Shown here piece after piece: positions 19,143 through 30,848 of a stretch of 64,000 nt of DNA. Both the position numbers and the translations under genes were made by a program. Positions within the stretch are counted from its first letter, which is position 1. Every line of letters begins with the position of its first letter. The stretch is from positions 1-64,000 of the forward strand of contig NZ_JAUALB010000001.1 of the NCBI RefSeq assembly GCF_030345795.1, written 5' to 3'. Origin of the DNA: Micromonospora sp. WMMA1363 (lineage in GTDB: Bacteria > Actinomycetota > Actinomycetes > Mycobacteriales > Micromonosporaceae). The notes under the pieces were generated by a model. It did no database searches and was not told where the DNA came from. It was given only the letters and a program-made list of their open reading frames with translations.

Positions 19143-20039
19143 TCAGACCGGTGGTCGGGCACCCACCTGGCTCACCGCCGACGCGCCGAAGTCGCCGGCC
19201 CGACGCAGCGCCGCCTCGGGGGAAGCCCCCGCCAACCAGGCCGCCAGCAGCCCGGCGGCGAACGCGTCGCCTGCCCCGGTGGGGTCGACCACGGCCATCC
19301 GGCGCGCCGGCGCCACCGCGATCACGGCGTCCCGGTCGACCCACACCGCTCCGGCCGCACCCCGTTTCACCACCACCCGCCGTGCCGAGACGGACAGCGC
19401 TCGGCCCTGCGCCGCCGGGTCCAGCCCGCCGGCCAGCACGGTCGCCTCCGCGGCGTTGACCAGGAGCAAATCGACGTCGCGTACCCAGCTCAAGAACGCC
19501 GTCGCGCCGACCCGTCGAAGTGGCGCCGCGGAGGCCGCGTCGACGCTGACGGTGAGGCCCCGCTCGCGGGCCGCGCCGAGCGCGCGCAGGCCGGCCGGCC
19601 GTGAGGCCGCGTCGAGCAGGGTGTAGCCGGACAGGTGTAGGTGCGCCGCGTCCGGCGCCGCGTCCAGGGCCGCCTCCACCGCCTGCGGGCTGAGCCGCAG
19701 GTTCGCCCCCCGCTCAGTGATCATCGTGCGTTCCGCCGCGCTGGCCAACACGATGACCGTTCCGGTGGGGACGTCCGGCAGCTGGGCGACGGCGCAGTCG
19801 ACGCCGCCGCGTTCCAACTCCGCCACCCGGTCCCGGCCCGGTCCGTCGTCGCCGACCGCCCCGACCAGCGTGACGGGTACGCCCAGCGCCCCCAGCCACG
19901 CCGCGGTGTTCGCCGCCTGGCCGCCTCCGGTGAACCGGATCGTCGCCGCCGTGTCCGACCCGGTGACCGGGGGTCCGGTCAGGACCGCCACCACGTCGGT
20001 GATCAGGTCGCCGACGACGATGACCCGCGGTGCTGTCAT
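19143..20039 (-). CDS. psuK: PfkB-family carbohydrate kinase, probable pseudouridine kinase
   Basis: The 298-residue ribokinase-fold protein contains the substrate Gly-Gly switch region ([18 protein letters not shown]) and the C-terminal PfkB signature [20 protein letters not shown] with the catalytic Asp. Its ATG overlaps the stop of psuG by four bases (ATGA), so both are translated together. In such pairs the kinase phosphorylates pseudouridine from RNA turnover and PsuG splits the phosphate into uracil and ribose 5-phosphate. Assignment to pseudouridine rests on this neighbour; the kinase alone would only be called a sugar or nucleoside kinase. Confidence 0.82.
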   Translation of the reverse strand: MTAPRVIVVGDLITDVVAVLTGPPVTGSDTAATIRFTGGGQAANTAAWLGALGVPVTLVGAVGDDGPGRDRVAELERGGVDCAVAQLPDVPTGTVIVLASAAERTMITERGANLRLSPQAVEAALDAAPDAAHLHLSGYTLLDAASRPAGLRALGAARERGLTVSVDAASAAPLRRVGATAFLSWVRDVDLLLVNAAEATVLAGGLDPAAQGRALSVSARRVVVKRGAAGAVWVDRDAVIAVAPARRMAVVDPTGAGDAFAAGLLAAWLAGASPEAALRRAGDFGASAVSQVGARPPV

Positions 20040-20956
20040 GCCCGGCTGGCGGCCGCGACCGCGATCCGCGCGGCGAGGTCGGCGTTGCGCAGGATGATCC
20101 GGACGTTGACCGCGAGGCTGGCGCCCTCGGTGGCCGAGTGGAAGTGCGCGAGCAGGAAGGGCGTCACCGCCTTGCCGGTCACCCCCTCGCGCCGCATCCG
20201 GGCCAGCCCGTCGGCGAGGGTGCGGTCGTGCAGCGCAGGGTCCAACTGCTCGCCGACGGGCAACGGGTTGGTCACGACCAGCCCACCGCTGCACACGCCG
20301 TGCTGCTCACGCGCGGCGAGCACCTCCGCCACCTGCTCCGGGGAGTCCACCGACCAGTCCAGGTCGAAACCGCCGTCGGTGAGGTAGAAGCCGGGGAAGC
20401 GGCGGGTGCGGTAGCCGACCACGCCCACCCCGAGGGTCTCCAGACGCTCCAGGGTCGCGCCCACGTCGAGGATCGACTTCACCCCCGCGCAGACCACCGC
20501 GATGGGCGTCCGGGCCAGGGTGGTCAGGTCGGCGGACTCGTCGAAGGTCTGCGTGGCCTCCCGGTGCACCCCGCCGAGGCCGCCGGTGGCGAACACTCGG
20601 ATGCCGGCTGCCGCGGCCACCGCGCTGGTCGCGGCCACGGTCGTGGCGCCGTCAGCGCCGGTCCCGGCCGCCACGGCCAGATCGCGTACGGAGAGCTTCG
20701 CCACCTGGTCGGCGGTGGCGAGCCGGGTCAGCTCGGTGTCGTCGAGCCCGACGACGAGTTGGCCGGCGACCATGCCGATGGTGGCCGGAACCGCGCCGGC
20801 GGCGCGGACCACCTGCTCGATCTCGCGGGCCACCCGCAGGTTGTCCGGCCGGGGTAGGCCGTGCGAGACGATTGTGCTCTCCAAGGCAACCACGGGGCGG
20901 CCGGCGCGTAGGGCGTCGGCGACCTCGGTGCCAGGTCGGATGTGAAAGTCGGTCAC
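20036..20956 (-). CDS. psuG: Pseudouridine-5'-phosphate glycosidase
   Basis: PsuG breaks the C-C glycosidic bond of pseudouridine 5'-phosphate. The 306-residue protein has the family hallmarks: [20 protein letters not shown] near the N-terminus, the central [25 protein letters not shown] stretch, the [16 protein letters not shown] region with the catalytic Lys, and [11 protein letters not shown]. It is the first gene of a two-gene operon with the overlapping kinase, and divergent from DUF3039 with only 89 bases between them. The length equals that of characterised enzymes. Confidence 0.93.
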   Translation of the reverse strand: MTDFHIRPGTEVADALRAGRPVVALESTIVSHGLPRPDNLRVAREIEQVVRAAGAVPATIGMVAGQLVVGLDDTELTRLATADQVAKLSVRDLAVAAGTGADGATTVAATSAVAAAAGIRVFATGGLGGVHREATQTFDESADLTTLARTPIAVVCAGVKSILDVGATLERLETLGVGVVGYRTRRFPGFYLTDGGFDLDWSVDSPEQVAEVLAAREQHGVCSGGLVVTNPLPVGEQLDPALHDRTLADGLARMRREGVTGKAVTPFLLAHFHSATEGASLAVNVRIILRNADLAARIAVAAASRA

Positions 20957-21045
20957 AACTGTTCACCGTACGACCTCACCCGCTGTCGCCAGAAGTGGAC
21001 CGGGCGGCGGGTGACCTGCCAGACTTGACGGTCGGAGGTGTGGAA

Positions 21046-21264
21046 GTGAGCACACAGGTCCTCGAGCGTCCCGAGGTGAAGGACGCCGACACCGGTCCCG
21101 AGATGTTCCACTACGTGCGCAAGGAGAAGATCGCCGAGAGTGCCGTGATGGGCACCTTCGTCGTGGCGCTCTGCGGCGAGACGTTCCCGGTCACCAAGGC
21201 GGCCAAGCCGGGCTCGCCGGTGTGCCCGAAGTGCAAGGAGATCTACGACTCGTTCACCGAGTGA
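21046..21264 (+). CDS. DUF3039 family small protein
   Basis: The 72-residue protein includes GPEMFHYVRKEKIAESAVMG and a C-terminal CGETFPVTKAAKPGSPVCPK-CKEIY segment with three Cys, a possible metal-binding knuckle. The family is confined to actinobacteria and its function is unknown. GTG 21046 follows GGAGG at seven bases. It precedes the TRIC-channel gene by 33 bases and may share its transcript. Confidence 0.85.
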   Translation: MSTQVLERPEVKDADTGPEMFHYVRKEKIAESAVMGTFVVALCGETFPVTKAAKPGSPVCPKCKEIYDSFTE

Positions 21265-21297
21265 ACGGGCGGGGCCCCGCCCGCGTAGCCTGCGGCG

Positions 21298-21939
21298 GTG
21301 ACCACCTCCACCGCCCTGCTGCTCGCCGACCTCGCCGGGGTGGCGGTCTTCGCCGCCTCCGGCGCCTCGGCCGCGGTCGCCAAGCGGCTGGACCTCTTCG
21401 GCGTTGTCTTCGTCGGCTTCGTCGCCGCGCTCGGCGGTGGGATCTTCCGGGATCTGGTCATTGACGAGGTGCCGCCGCTGGCCTTCGCGGACTGGCGCTA
21501 CGCGGCCACCGCCGCCGGCACCGCCGCGGTCGTCTTCTGGCTGCACCCCCAGCTGGCCCGGCTGCGGACCACCGTGCTCGTGCTGGACGCGGCCGGCCTG
21601 GCGCTGTTCACGGTCACCGGCACCGTGAAGGCGCTGGGCGTCGGCGTACCGGCGCTGGGTGCGTGCGTCATCGGGATGCTCACCGCGATCGGCGGCGGCC
21701 TCGGCCGTGACCTGCTCACCGCCGAGATCCCGGTGGTCCTGCGCCGCGAGATCTACGCGGTCGCCGCGCTCGTGGGCGCCGTCCTCGTCGCGCTGCTCGA
21801 CGCGGTCGGGCAGGCCAACGTGCTCTGGCTCACCGTGGCGGCCGCCCTCGTCTTCCTGATCCGCCTGGTCTCGCTGCGCCGACGCTGGTCCGTCCCGATC
21901 GCCACCCTCCGCCCTCCGCGCACCGGCACCCCACCCTGA
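21298..21939 (+). CDS. TRIC (trimeric intracellular cation) channel / UPF0126 family protein
   Basis: This 213-residue membrane protein has about seven helices and the two inverted half-repeats of prokaryotic TRIC channels. Each half contains the kinked glycine motif: GFVAALGGGIFRDLV in the first and MLTAIGGGLGRDLL in the second. Such channels form potassium-permeable trimers in the cell membrane. The C-terminus is a short basic tail. GTG start. Together with the RCK proteins and KimA-like transporter 12 kb away it suggests several potassium-handling genes in this part of the chromosome, though these are not one operon. Confidence 0.9.
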   Translation: MTTSTALLLADLAGVAVFAASGASAAVAKRLDLFGVVFVGFVAALGGGIFRDLVIDEVPPLAFADWRYAATAAGTAAVVFWLHPQLARLRTTVLVLDAAGLALFTVTGTVKALGVGVPALGACVIGMLTAIGGGLGRDLLTAEIPVVLRREIYAVAALVGAVLVALLDAVGQANVLWLTVAAALVFLIRLVSLRRRWSVPIATLRPPRTGTPP

Positions 21940-22053
21940 CCCGTCCCCCTGACGGAAGGCGGCGGGTCGGCCGGAGGCGGACTCGACGTCCGGTAGCCCT
22001 GCGGCATGGTACGACTAACAAGGCAGGCATACCGGAGGAAGACGGACAAGTTG

Positions 22054-23364
22054 ATGGCGACGAGTCGGGCGACCGCCCTGCTGCGGAAACCCGGGCAGCC
22101 GCAGCAGGCAACGTTCCTGGAACTCTTCTTCGACCTCGTGTTCGTCTTCGCGCTCACCCGTGTCTCGCAGCGACTGGCCGAGGACCTCACCGCCCAACGG
22201 CAGATCGTTCTCACCGAGACCGGCCAGACGCTGCTGTTGCTGCTGGCCCTGCTGATGGTCTGGTTCACCACGGCCTGGGTGACCGACCTTTTCGACCCCG
22301 ACCGACCGGAGATCGAACTTCTGGTCTTCGCGACCATGCTCGGCAGCCTGGTCATGGCGGTCGCGATTCCGGAGGCGTTCGGCACGAGCGCCCTCGCCTT
22401 CGCCGGTGCGTACGTCGCGATCCATGTCGGCCGTGGCCTCGTGCTCGTGGTAGCCCTTCGGGGCCACGAGGCGCAACGCCGCGCCGCGGTGACGCTGGCG
22501 TGGTACGGGGTGTCCGCCGTGCCGTGGCTCGTCGGGGCGCTGTTCTTCCCGGAGAGTCCGGCGCGCGGGGCCCTGTGGGCGCTGGCGATCGTCATCGACT
22601 ACGCGGGTGCCACGGTGCGGTTCCCCACGCTGCGACGGGCCGAACGGCCGATCGAGGCGCCCATCGTGGCCGAACACCTCTCCGAGCGCTACCGGCAGTT
22701 CTTCATCGTCGCTCTGGGCGAGCTCATCCTGGTCACCGGCGCGACCTTCAGCGGCTCCGCCTTCGAGATCGGCCAGATCGCGGCGTTCGTGGTGTCGTTC
22801 GCCACCACGGCGCTGATGTGGCGGATCTACATCCACAAGGCCGGAGAGCTGTTGCCCCTCGCGATAGCGACGGCCCGCGTACCATCCCGCCTCGCCGGAC
22901 TGTCGACACCCGCCCACCTGCTCATGGTGGCCGGCATCGTCGCGATCGCCGTCGGCGACGAACTCGTCATCGAACATCCGACTGGGCACACCGATTCGGC
23001 TTGGGTCGCCGTCATCCTCGGTGGACCGGCGCTCTTCCTGACCGGACGGGCCATCTTCGAGTACGCGGTGTTCGGCCGAGTGTCCCCATCCCGCACGATC
23101 GGCGCGGTCGTGCTTGCCGCGGTCTCCCCGGTGATGGTGTTCACACCGCCGCTGGTGGTCCTCAGCGTCCCCGCTCTTGTCCTGGCGGCAATCGCCGTAT
23201 CCGATACGGTCCGCGCCCGAAGGCGCCCTCCCGAGATGCCGACACCCCCCTCTAGTCGCCGGTTCGTCCGTGCGGCGATGGCACGGCATCACGGCATCCG
23301 GTATCGGTTCGAACCGCGTGATCGGCGCGGTTTGCGCGGGACGGCCCGGGGCGGCCGGGTGTGA
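22054..23364 (+). CDS. ltrA: Low temperature requirement protein A (LtrA) family membrane protein
   Basis: The protein of about 436 residues opens with the LtrA signature QPQQATFLELFFDLVFVFAL, then about twelve membrane helices (for example FIVALGELILVTGATF mid-protein), and ends in a basic Arg-rich tail of about 50 residues. The family was named for a Listeria gene needed for growth in the cold; its biochemical role is not known. ATG 22006 would extend the protein by 16 basic residues. ATG 22054 better matches family length, although GGAGG at 22032-22036 is far from it, so the start is uncertain. Confidence 0.85.
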   Translation: MATSRATALLRKPGQPQQATFLELFFDLVFVFALTRVSQRLAEDLTAQRQIVLTETGQTLLLLLALLMVWFTTAWVTDLFDPDRPEIELLVFATMLGSLVMAVAIPEAFGTSALAFAGAYVAIHVGRGLVLVVALRGHEAQRRAAVTLAWYGVSAVPWLVGALFFPESPARGALWALAIVIDYAGATVRFPTLRRAERPIEAPIVAEHLSERYRQFFIVALGELILVTGATFSGSAFEIGQIAAFVVSFATTALMWRIYIHKAGELLPLAIATARVPSRLAGLSTPAHLLMVAGIVAIAVGDELVIEHPTGHTDSAWVAVILGGPALFLTGRAIFEYAVFGRVSPSRTIGAVVLAAVSPVMVFTPPLVVLSVPALVLAAIAVSDTVRARRRPPEMPTPPSSRRFVRAAMARHHGIRYRFEPRDRRGLRGTARGGRV

Positions 23365-23448
23365 CCAGCGTGGCGCCAGGTGGGGGGTGGGGCGGCTGCT
23401 GGGTATGCTGGGGCGGCCTTCGCGGCACCCGTGCGCGGAGGTGTTTTC

Positions 23449-25235
23449 ATGGGCGGCGGCACCGTGGCCCTCGGCCGGGGCCGGTCCCCAGGCGGTGGAG
23501 AGGAGCTTCGCGTGGCAGCCCGGACGCCGGTGCTCGAGACGTTCCCGGCGCTGCGCGCATGGCAGCGCAAGGCTCTGGTGGAGTATCTACGTCGCCGCGA
23601 GCCCGACTTCACGGCGGTCGCCACCCCGGGGGCCGGCAAGACCACCTTCGCCCTCCGCATCGCCGCCGAGCTGCTCGCCGACGGCACCGTCGAGGCGGTC
23701 ACCGTGGTCGCCCCCACCGAGCACCTCAAGACCCAGTGGGCGGAGTCCGCGGCCCGGGTCGGCATCCAACTCGACGCCACCTTCCGCAACGCCGACCTGC
23801 ACTCGTCCGCCGACTTCCACGGCGCCGTGGTCACGTATGCCCAGATCGGCATGGCCCCGCAGGTGCACCGACGGCGAACCATGACGCGGCGGACCCTGGT
23901 CGTCCTGGACGAGATCCACCACGCTGGGGACTCGCGGACCTGGGGTGACGGGGTGAAGGCGGCGTTCGAGGGCGCGGAGCGCCGGCTCATGCTTACCGGC
24001 ACCCCGTTCCGGTCCGATGACAACCCCATCCCGTTCGTCAGCTACGAACGGGGCGGGGACGGCCTGTTACGCTCCCGTGCCGACTCGGTCTACGGGTATG
24101 CCGACGCGCTGCGGGACGGCGTCGTCCGGCCGGTGCTCTTCCTCGCGTACTCCGGGGAGACCCGGTGGCGGACGAACGCCGGCGAGGAGCTGGCGGCCCG
24201 GCTGGGTGAGCCGATGACCCAGGACCTGATCGCGCAGGCCTGGCGGACCGCGCTGGATCCGGCCGGAGACTGGATGCCCCAGGTGCTTCGGGCCGCCGAC
24301 GCTCGGCTGACCGTGTTGCGCAACGCCGGCATGCCGGACGCGGGCGGCCTGATCATCGCCAGCGACCAGCAGACCGCCCGGTCCTACGCCAGGCTCATCG
24401 AACAGGTGACCGGTGAGCGGACCGCGGTGGTGCTCTCCGACGACGGGGGCGCCTCGGCCCGGATCGCGGCGTTCGCGGCCTCCGACCAGCGGTGGCTGGT
24501 GGCGGTGCGGATGGTCTCCGAGGGTGTCGACATCCCCCGCCTCGCCGTCGGCGTGTACGCGACCAGCGCCAGCACACCGCTCTATTTCGCCCAGGCGATC
24601 GGCCGGTTCGTCCGGGCCCGCCAGCCGGGGAGACGGCCTCGGTGTTCCTGCCCAGCGTGCCGCACCTGCTCGGGCTGGCCAGCGAGATGGAGGCCGAACG
24701 GGACCACGTCCTGGGTAAGCCGAAGGACCACGAGGGCTTCGACGACGACCTGCTGGAGCGTGCCCAGCGTGACGACCAGGCCAGCGGCGAGTTGGAGAAG
24801 AGGTTTTCGGCGCTCTCCGCCACCGCCGAGCTGGACCAGGTGATCTTCGACGGCGCGTCGTTCGGCACCGCGGCCCAGGCCGGCACCCCGGAGGAGGAGG
24901 AGTTCCTGGGGCTCCCCGGTCTGCTCACCGCCGACCAGGTGGCCATGTTGCTGTCCAGGCGGCAGGCCGACCAGCTCGCCGCGCAGCGGCGCCGAGCGAC
25001 CGAGCGGGCGGCTGAGCCGGTCGCTGCCGCACCGGCTGCGCCGATGAGTGCGGCGCAGCGCCGGGTCGCGCTGCGCCGGCAGCTGAACGCTCTGGTGGCT
25101 GCCCGGCACCACCGCACCGGGCAGCCCCACGGCAAGATTCACGCCGAGTTGCGGCGGCTCTGCGGTGGCCCGCCCAGCGCCCAGGCCACGATCGAGCAGC
25201 TCGAGGAACGGATCGCCACCGTTCAGACGCTCTGA
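23449..25235 (+). CDS. DEAD/DEAH-box superfamily 2 helicase, frameshifted once
   Basis: This is an ATP-driven nucleic acid translocase of about 595 residues. Walker A is VATPGAGKTTFALRIA near residue 62, the DEAH-type Walker B is LVVLDEIHHAGDSRTW, motif III is MLTGTPFRSD, and helicase C-terminal motifs are present (LLAVRMVSEGVDIPRL-like, then YFAQAIGRFVRARQPG with the arginine finger). One base is lost near 24630, after RARQPG; reading resumes with ETASVFLPSVPHLL. The last 200 residues are charged, with a helical end (HRTGQPHGKIHAELRRLCGG) that may bind DNA or RNA. ATG follows GGAGG. Specific role unknown; DNA repair or RNA remodelling are both possible. Confidence 0.88.
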
Positions 25236-25391
25236 TCCGAGGTGGCTCGCGCCTGGGAGCACTGATCCGGGGTGGGGCACCTGGGGCGGATGACCGCTCG
25301 GCGGGGTATGCGTCACGGCACGCCGTTCGGCGCCCACTGGCCGCCGTGACGGGGCGCCCCCGCTGGGGACGGGCGCCCGCGGTAGGGGCGA

Positions 25392-25430
25392 CAAGGCCGG
25401 CCGTACCCCTTCAGGGCCCGGCCGGCCTTG
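25392..25430. terminator. Bidirectional terminator between helicase and DUF7455
   Basis: A perfect 11-base-pair stem (CAAGGCCGGCC / GGCCGGCCTTG) with a 17-base loop lies between convergent genes. The A/T-containing outer ends give usable tails in both directions. Confidence 0.75.
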
Positions 25431-25446
25431 TGTGTCGGATTGCGAC

Positions 25447-25680
25447 TCAGTTCGCCATCAGGTCGGCGCCCCGCCAGCTGAACTCCGGATCTGCCGCGTA
25501 CCGAACGGTGATCTTCACGAGATCCTCCGCGTACTTGTTCGCGTGGTGCCCACAGAACACCAGCTCGCCGCCACCGGCGAGGGTAATGCGGAGTTTGCCG
25601 GCAGCATTGCAGCGGTCGCACCGTTCATCGGCGGCCGGGGGGCTCACCGTCTCGGGCGGCGGCGTGAGGGTCGGGGTCAT
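25447..25680 (-). CDS. DUF7455 family small zinc-ribbon-like protein
   Basis: The 77-residue protein has a Thr/Pro-rich start, then ERCDRCNAAGKLRITLAGGG and LVFCGHHANKYAEDLVKI. The CxxC pair followed by C-x-H-H makes a plausible zinc site. The family is common next to sigA in actinobacteria and has no known function. ATG 25680 is preferred because GAGGAGG lies just upstream; the earlier ATG at 25713 has none. Confidence 0.8.
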   Translation of the reverse strand: MTPTLTPPPETVSPPAADERCDRCNAAGKLRITLAGGGELVFCGHHANKYAEDLVKITVRYAADPEFSWRGADLMAN

Positions 25681-25924
25681 CGCCTTCCTCCTCTGGTCGT
25701 CACCGATGAACACTCTCTTCGGTCCTTGCTCACTTATCCTGCAACACCCTTGTCGGGCCTCGCCTTCCCTGTGTGCCCGCGGGGGACCGAGGTCACACCT
25801 GGCTCCGACAGCGTGCCATGCACCCAGGGTGCCACGTCAACGATCACATTCGTGCAACCGAACGATGACTATGCGGCGTTGCCTGCCGGGTGGTCGAAAC
25901 GACCTGTTCAGCTGACGCCGCCGA

Positions 25925-27544
<1,620 letters not shown>

Positions 27545-27832
27545 GAATGACCTTCCGGAGGCGAAGAGCGAGCACGGCCGGGTCGTCCGGCGTGGAGCGG
27601 AGCACGGGTGCCGGGCGATGTCGTTTGAGGGACCCCCGCGTTCCGGGCCGGCCGGTCGCTGGCGGTCCGTGGCGCGTGGGCAGGGTGAATTGTAACGCCG
27701 TCCACGGCGATCATCCTGCGGCGCACGGGGTACCGGCGGATGGACCGCCGATTCGGCGCAGATGTGGACTTTGTAAGGATGGTACCCGCGGGTGGCCGGG
27801 GATCGCCCGGCCGTGCGGAAAGGGGACGAAGA

Positions 27833-28654
27833 ATGGTCCGCTCGGGGCCGGAGCCGCGGGACCTGCTTGAGATCGCGATCGACGTGGCGCGGGACGCCGC
27901 CGCGACGGCACGCCGGATGCGGGTCGAAGGCGTGTCGGTGGCCGCGACCAAGAGCACGGCCACCGACGTGGTGACCGTCGCCGACCGGGCCGTGGAACGG
28001 CAGGTGCTCGCGGCGCTGCGCCGGTTGCGGCCCGGCGACTCCGTGCTGGGCGAGGAGTACGGCGAGGCCGACACCGATCCGGCGGCCCCGGCTGGCGTGC
28101 GCTGGATCGTCGACCCCATCGACGGCACCGTCAACTACCTCTACGGCCTGCGGCACAGCGCCGTCTCGATCGCCGCCGAGGTGGACGGAGTGGTGGTGGC
28201 CGGGGTGGTGCGCAACATCAGCACCGGCGAGGAGTGGACGGCGACGGTCGGTGGCGGGGCCTGGCGCGACGGCCGGCGGTTGCGCTGCTCCACCGAGACG
28301 GATCTCGGTCAGGCGCTGCTGGCCACCGGCTTCGGTTACGACCCGAAGCGCCGGGCCCACCAGGCCCGGGTGGTGGCGGAGCTGATCTCGCAGGTCCGCG
28401 ACATCCGGCGCCTCGGCGCGGCCGCCATCGATCTCTGTTTCGCCGCCGAGGGACGGGTGGACGCATACTACGAGAAGGGCCTCGCCATCTGGGACCTCGC
28501 GGCCGGAGGGCTGGTGGCCACCGAGGCCGGCCTGCGGGTCAGCGGGCTGAACGGGGTGCCGGCCGGGCCGGACATGGTGGTCGCCGCGCCACCGGCACTC
28601 TTCGCGCCGCTGCACGACCGGCTGGCCGACCACGACGCCGCCGGCGGCCCCTGA
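27833..28654 (+). CDS. suhB: Inositol-1-monophosphatase family protein
   Basis: This metal-dependent phosphatase of 273 residues releases inositol from inositol 1-phosphate, or acts on related sugar phosphates or 3'-phosphoadenosine phosphate. The metal-binding motifs are complete: GEEYGE near residue 75, [12 protein letters not shown] near 96 and [15 protein letters not shown] near 222. In actinobacteria the product feeds phosphatidylinositol and mycothiol synthesis. ATG 27833 follows GAAAGGGGACGAAGA. Its position beside sigA is conserved. A Cei-like gene converges on it 18 bases downstream. Confidence 0.92.
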   Translation: MVRSGPEPRDLLEIAIDVARDAAATARRMRVEGVSVAATKSTATDVVTVADRAVERQVLAALRRLRPGDSVLGEEYGEADTDPAAPAGVRWIVDPIDGTVNYLYGLRHSAVSIAAEVDGVVVAGVVRNISTGEEWTATVGGGAWRDGRRLRCSTETDLGQALLATGFGYDPKRRAHQARVVAELISQVRDIRRLGAAAIDLCFAAEGRVDAYYEKGLAIWDLAAGGLVATEAGLRVSGLNGVPAGPDMVVAAPPALFAPLHDRLADHDAAGGP

Positions 28655-28672
28655 CCCGCCGCTGCGGGTGGC

Positions 28673-29200
28673 TCAGTCCTCCCGTACCGGGCACGAGCCG
28701 GGCGGCGCCACCGGCGAACCGAGGTCGCCGAGGGACTGGTTGACCTCGGTCGTCGTGGCCAGCTGCTGGAAGGAGCCGCCCAGCACCACATCGACGGTGT
28801 CGTCCGCGCGCTCGGGGTTGTACTCGGCCTTGGCGTTGTCCAGGAAGTACGCCCGCAGCAGGTGCGCCGAGCCGACGCCCTTCGGACCGAACCGCAGGAC
28901 CGCGATGTCGTTGATCTGCTTCTTCTCATCGCCGGTCTTCTTGACCTGGAACTGTCGGTTGCGGAACTCGTCGGCGATCCGGTTGGCGAGGCCGACCTGG
29001 TCGGTGCCGTTCAGTACGTTGATCTTCACGTCCCTGCGCTCGCGCAGGGTCACGTCGGCCCGTGGCCAGCCCTCGGGGCAGCCGCCGCCGGCGCCGGCCT
29101 CACTCTGTGTGTCCCGTACCAGTGCGGTGACGACGAAGACCAGCGCCAGCACCCCCAGCAGACCGACGACGACGAGTGCTCGCACTCGTGCAAAGCTCAT
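28673..29200 (-). CDS. Membrane-anchored LytR_C-domain protein (Cei-like)
   Basis: The 175-residue protein has one N-terminal membrane helix (ALVVVGLLGVLALVFVVTAL) and an exported LytR C-terminal domain (VKINVLNGTDQVGLANRIAD, then RFGPKGVGSAHLLRAYFLDN). The Mycobacterium tuberculosis protein at the same place in the suhB-DUF4193 neighbourhood is Cei, needed for cell envelope integrity. Here the domain probably acts outside the membrane on wall-linked processes. Two Cys (GGGCPEGWP and PPGSCPVRED) near each end of the exported part could form a disulfide; this is inference. Confidence 0.85.
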   Translation of the reverse strand: MSFARVRALVVVGLLGVLALVFVVTALVRDTQSEAGAGGGCPEGWPRADVTLRERRDVKINVLNGTDQVGLANRIADEFRNRQFQVKKTGDEKKQINDIAVLRFGPKGVGSAHLLRAYFLDNAKAEYNPERADDTVDVVLGGSFQQLATTTEVNQSLGDLGSPVAPPGSCPVRED

Positions 29201-29608
29201 CAGGGCGCTCCCGGGACAGTGGTGGATGGCGGCCGCCGGCGGTCGGGCCGCCCCGTCGGCCGTCGAGTACGCCGCTGAGGTTAACGGGTGTCCGGCCGTC
29301 GCGTGGAAACAGGCGGACATGCCGGCGCGCCGGCCGGGAACCGGGTACTACTACCCCTATCTTCGTGTCGCCTGAGTCACATTGGGAACAACTTCCCGTC
29401 GGGGGGCGTACATCTCTGCCACGAGGGCGGTATACATGCCACGCCCGATGGGGGGGGTAAGGTACCGCGCTCGCCGGGAGTACTTCCCCGGCGGCACCGG
29501 CCCGGCGTCGGGTGACCGACACAAGTGGTGGCCGGCCAGCGGAACCGAAACATCGTCGTCCGGCGTTACAACCGGAAGCGACAACATCGACATGGGAGAG
29601 TGAAACCG
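29201..29608. other. 408-base gene-free divergent spacer
   Basis: This must hold the promoters of the divergent Cei-like and DUF4193 genes. Visible items are a small inverted repeat, TGGGAA-caac-TTCCC, near 29388 and an unusually G-rich run (eight G) near 29450. No consensus promoter or riboswitch could be placed with confidence. Confidence 0.5.
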
Positions 29609-29905
29609 ATGGCCACCGACTACGACGCCCCGCGGCGCGACGAGGTCGACCTCGGCGAGGACAGCCTGGAAGAGCTGAAGGCCCGGCGCGTCGACTCACA
29701 GTCGGGCGCCGTGGACGTCGACGAGGCTGAGGTGGCGGAGAGCTTTGAGCTGCCCGGCGCCGACCTGGCCGACGAGGAACTCACGGTCAAGGTCCTGCCG
29801 ATGCAGCAGGACGAGTTCCGCTGCGCACGCTGCTTCCTGGTGCACCACCGAAGCCAGCTCGCGGTTGAGCGCGGCGGTGAGCTGATCTGCCGGGAGTGCG
29901 TCTGA
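29609..29905 (+). CDS. DUF4193 family protein
   Basis: The 98-residue acidic protein starts MATDYDAPRRDEVDLGEDSL and ends with a Cys-x-x-Cys pair (RCARCFLVHHRS) and a second pair (LICRECV), together a likely four-Cys zinc ribbon. DUF4193 is universal in actinobacteria and conserved beside cei/suhB, but no function is known. It may be a transcription- or RNA polymerase-linked factor, judged only from the zinc ribbon and acidic N-terminus. A strong terminator follows. Confidence 0.88.
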   Translation: MATDYDAPRRDEVDLGEDSLEELKARRVDSQSGAVDVDEAEVAESFELPGADLADEELTVKVLPMQQDEFRCARCFLVHHRSQLAVERGGELICRECV

Positions 29906-29920
29906 CGCGCATCCCACAGC

Positions 29921-29953
29921 ACGGGCGGCTGCCCCTACGGGGCCGCCGCCCGT
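29921..29953 (+). terminator. Stem-loop terminator after DUF4193
   Basis: Outer stem ACGGGCGGC / GCCGCCCGT (9 pairs, perfect) encloses an inner GCCCC / GGGGC stem with a 3-base loop. It starts 16 bases after the stop. Confidence 0.75.
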
Positions 29954-30044
29954 TCCGGTCGCCGTGCGGTAGCACGGGGGAGCTGCTTGACTCGTGAGGG
30001 ATGGCCGCCAGGGCGGCGGTGCATCCATCGGGAGGTTCGGTGCC

Positions 30045-30839
30045 ATGACCGAGCGGAACGAGCGGGACGCCGCGCCCGGCACCGGACCGGCGGGCGACGA
30101 ACTGGGCGTCACCGTCGCCGCGCTGACCGCCGACGACATCACCCCGGCCCGTCGCCGGCAACTGCTCGGCCGGTTGGTGGGGCAGGCCCGTGCCCGCGGT
30201 GTCGGCGACCTGTTCAAGCCGAAGACCGCCGTGCGCTGGATGGTCGACACGGTCGCCGAGATCGCCCCGCACGTGCCGGTCCGGGACCAGGCCACCCTGC
30301 GCCGGCACTTCCCCGACCTGGACGGTGAGGCGTTGGCTGAACGCCTGACCCGCAACGCCGCCCGGGCGACCGCGGGGGTCGGCGCCGCGGGCGGTGGCGT
30401 CGCGGCCGTCGAGTGGGCCGTCGCCCCGACCCTGCTCTCCGCCCCGGTCCTGCTGGCCGCCGAGACGATTGCCGTGGCGGCGATCGAACTCAAACTGACC
30501 GGTGAACTGCACGAGGTCTACGGCGTGCCGCTGCCCCAGGGCGGGACGCAGCGGGCGGTGGCGCTCGTGCAGGCGTGGGCCACCAAACGGGGAATCAACC
30601 CGACAATGCCCGGGGTCGGGGTCAGTGCGGTGTTGGGCACCGCGGCCCGCCGGGAGCTGCGCGACACCCTGATCAAGCGCTTCGGGCGCAATCTCACCAC
30701 GCTGGGGCCGTTCCTCACCGGCGCGGCGGTGGCGAGCTATCTCAACCGGCGGGCCACCCGGGCGATGGCCGACCAACTCCGCGCCGACCTGCGCCGCCAG
30801 GGCGCCGGCCTACCGCCGGGACTACCCGGTGTGTCCTGA
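30045..30839 (+). CDS. Conserved actinobacterial hypothetical protein with a hydrophobic core
   Basis: I do not recognise the family. The 264-residue protein begins with a charged region (MTERNERDAAPGTGPAGDEL), has an Arg-rich helix (DDITPARRRQLLGRLVGQAR), then Gly/Ala-rich hydrophobic stretches (ATAGVGAAGGGVAAVEWAVA and LLSAPVLLAAETIAVAAIEL) that could be two membrane helices. The helical C-terminus (RRELRDTLIKRFGRNLTTLG) is basic. Third-position GC bias is excellent, so the gene is real. It lies between DUF4193 and a convergent DUF3093 gene, a slot that in my recollection of the M. tuberculosis map is empty. Confidence 0.75.
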   Translation: MTERNERDAAPGTGPAGDELGVTVAALTADDITPARRRQLLGRLVGQARARGVGDLFKPKTAVRWMVDTVAEIAPHVPVRDQATLRRHFPDLDGEALAERLTRNAARATAGVGAAGGGVAAVEWAVAPTLLSAPVLLAAETIAVAAIELKLTGELHEVYGVPLPQGGTQRAVALVQAWATKRGINPTMPGVGVSAVLGTAARRELRDTLIKRFGRNLTTLGPFLTGAAVASYLNRRATRAMADQLRADLRRQGAGLPPGLPGVS

Positions 30840-30848
30840 GCCGACGGC

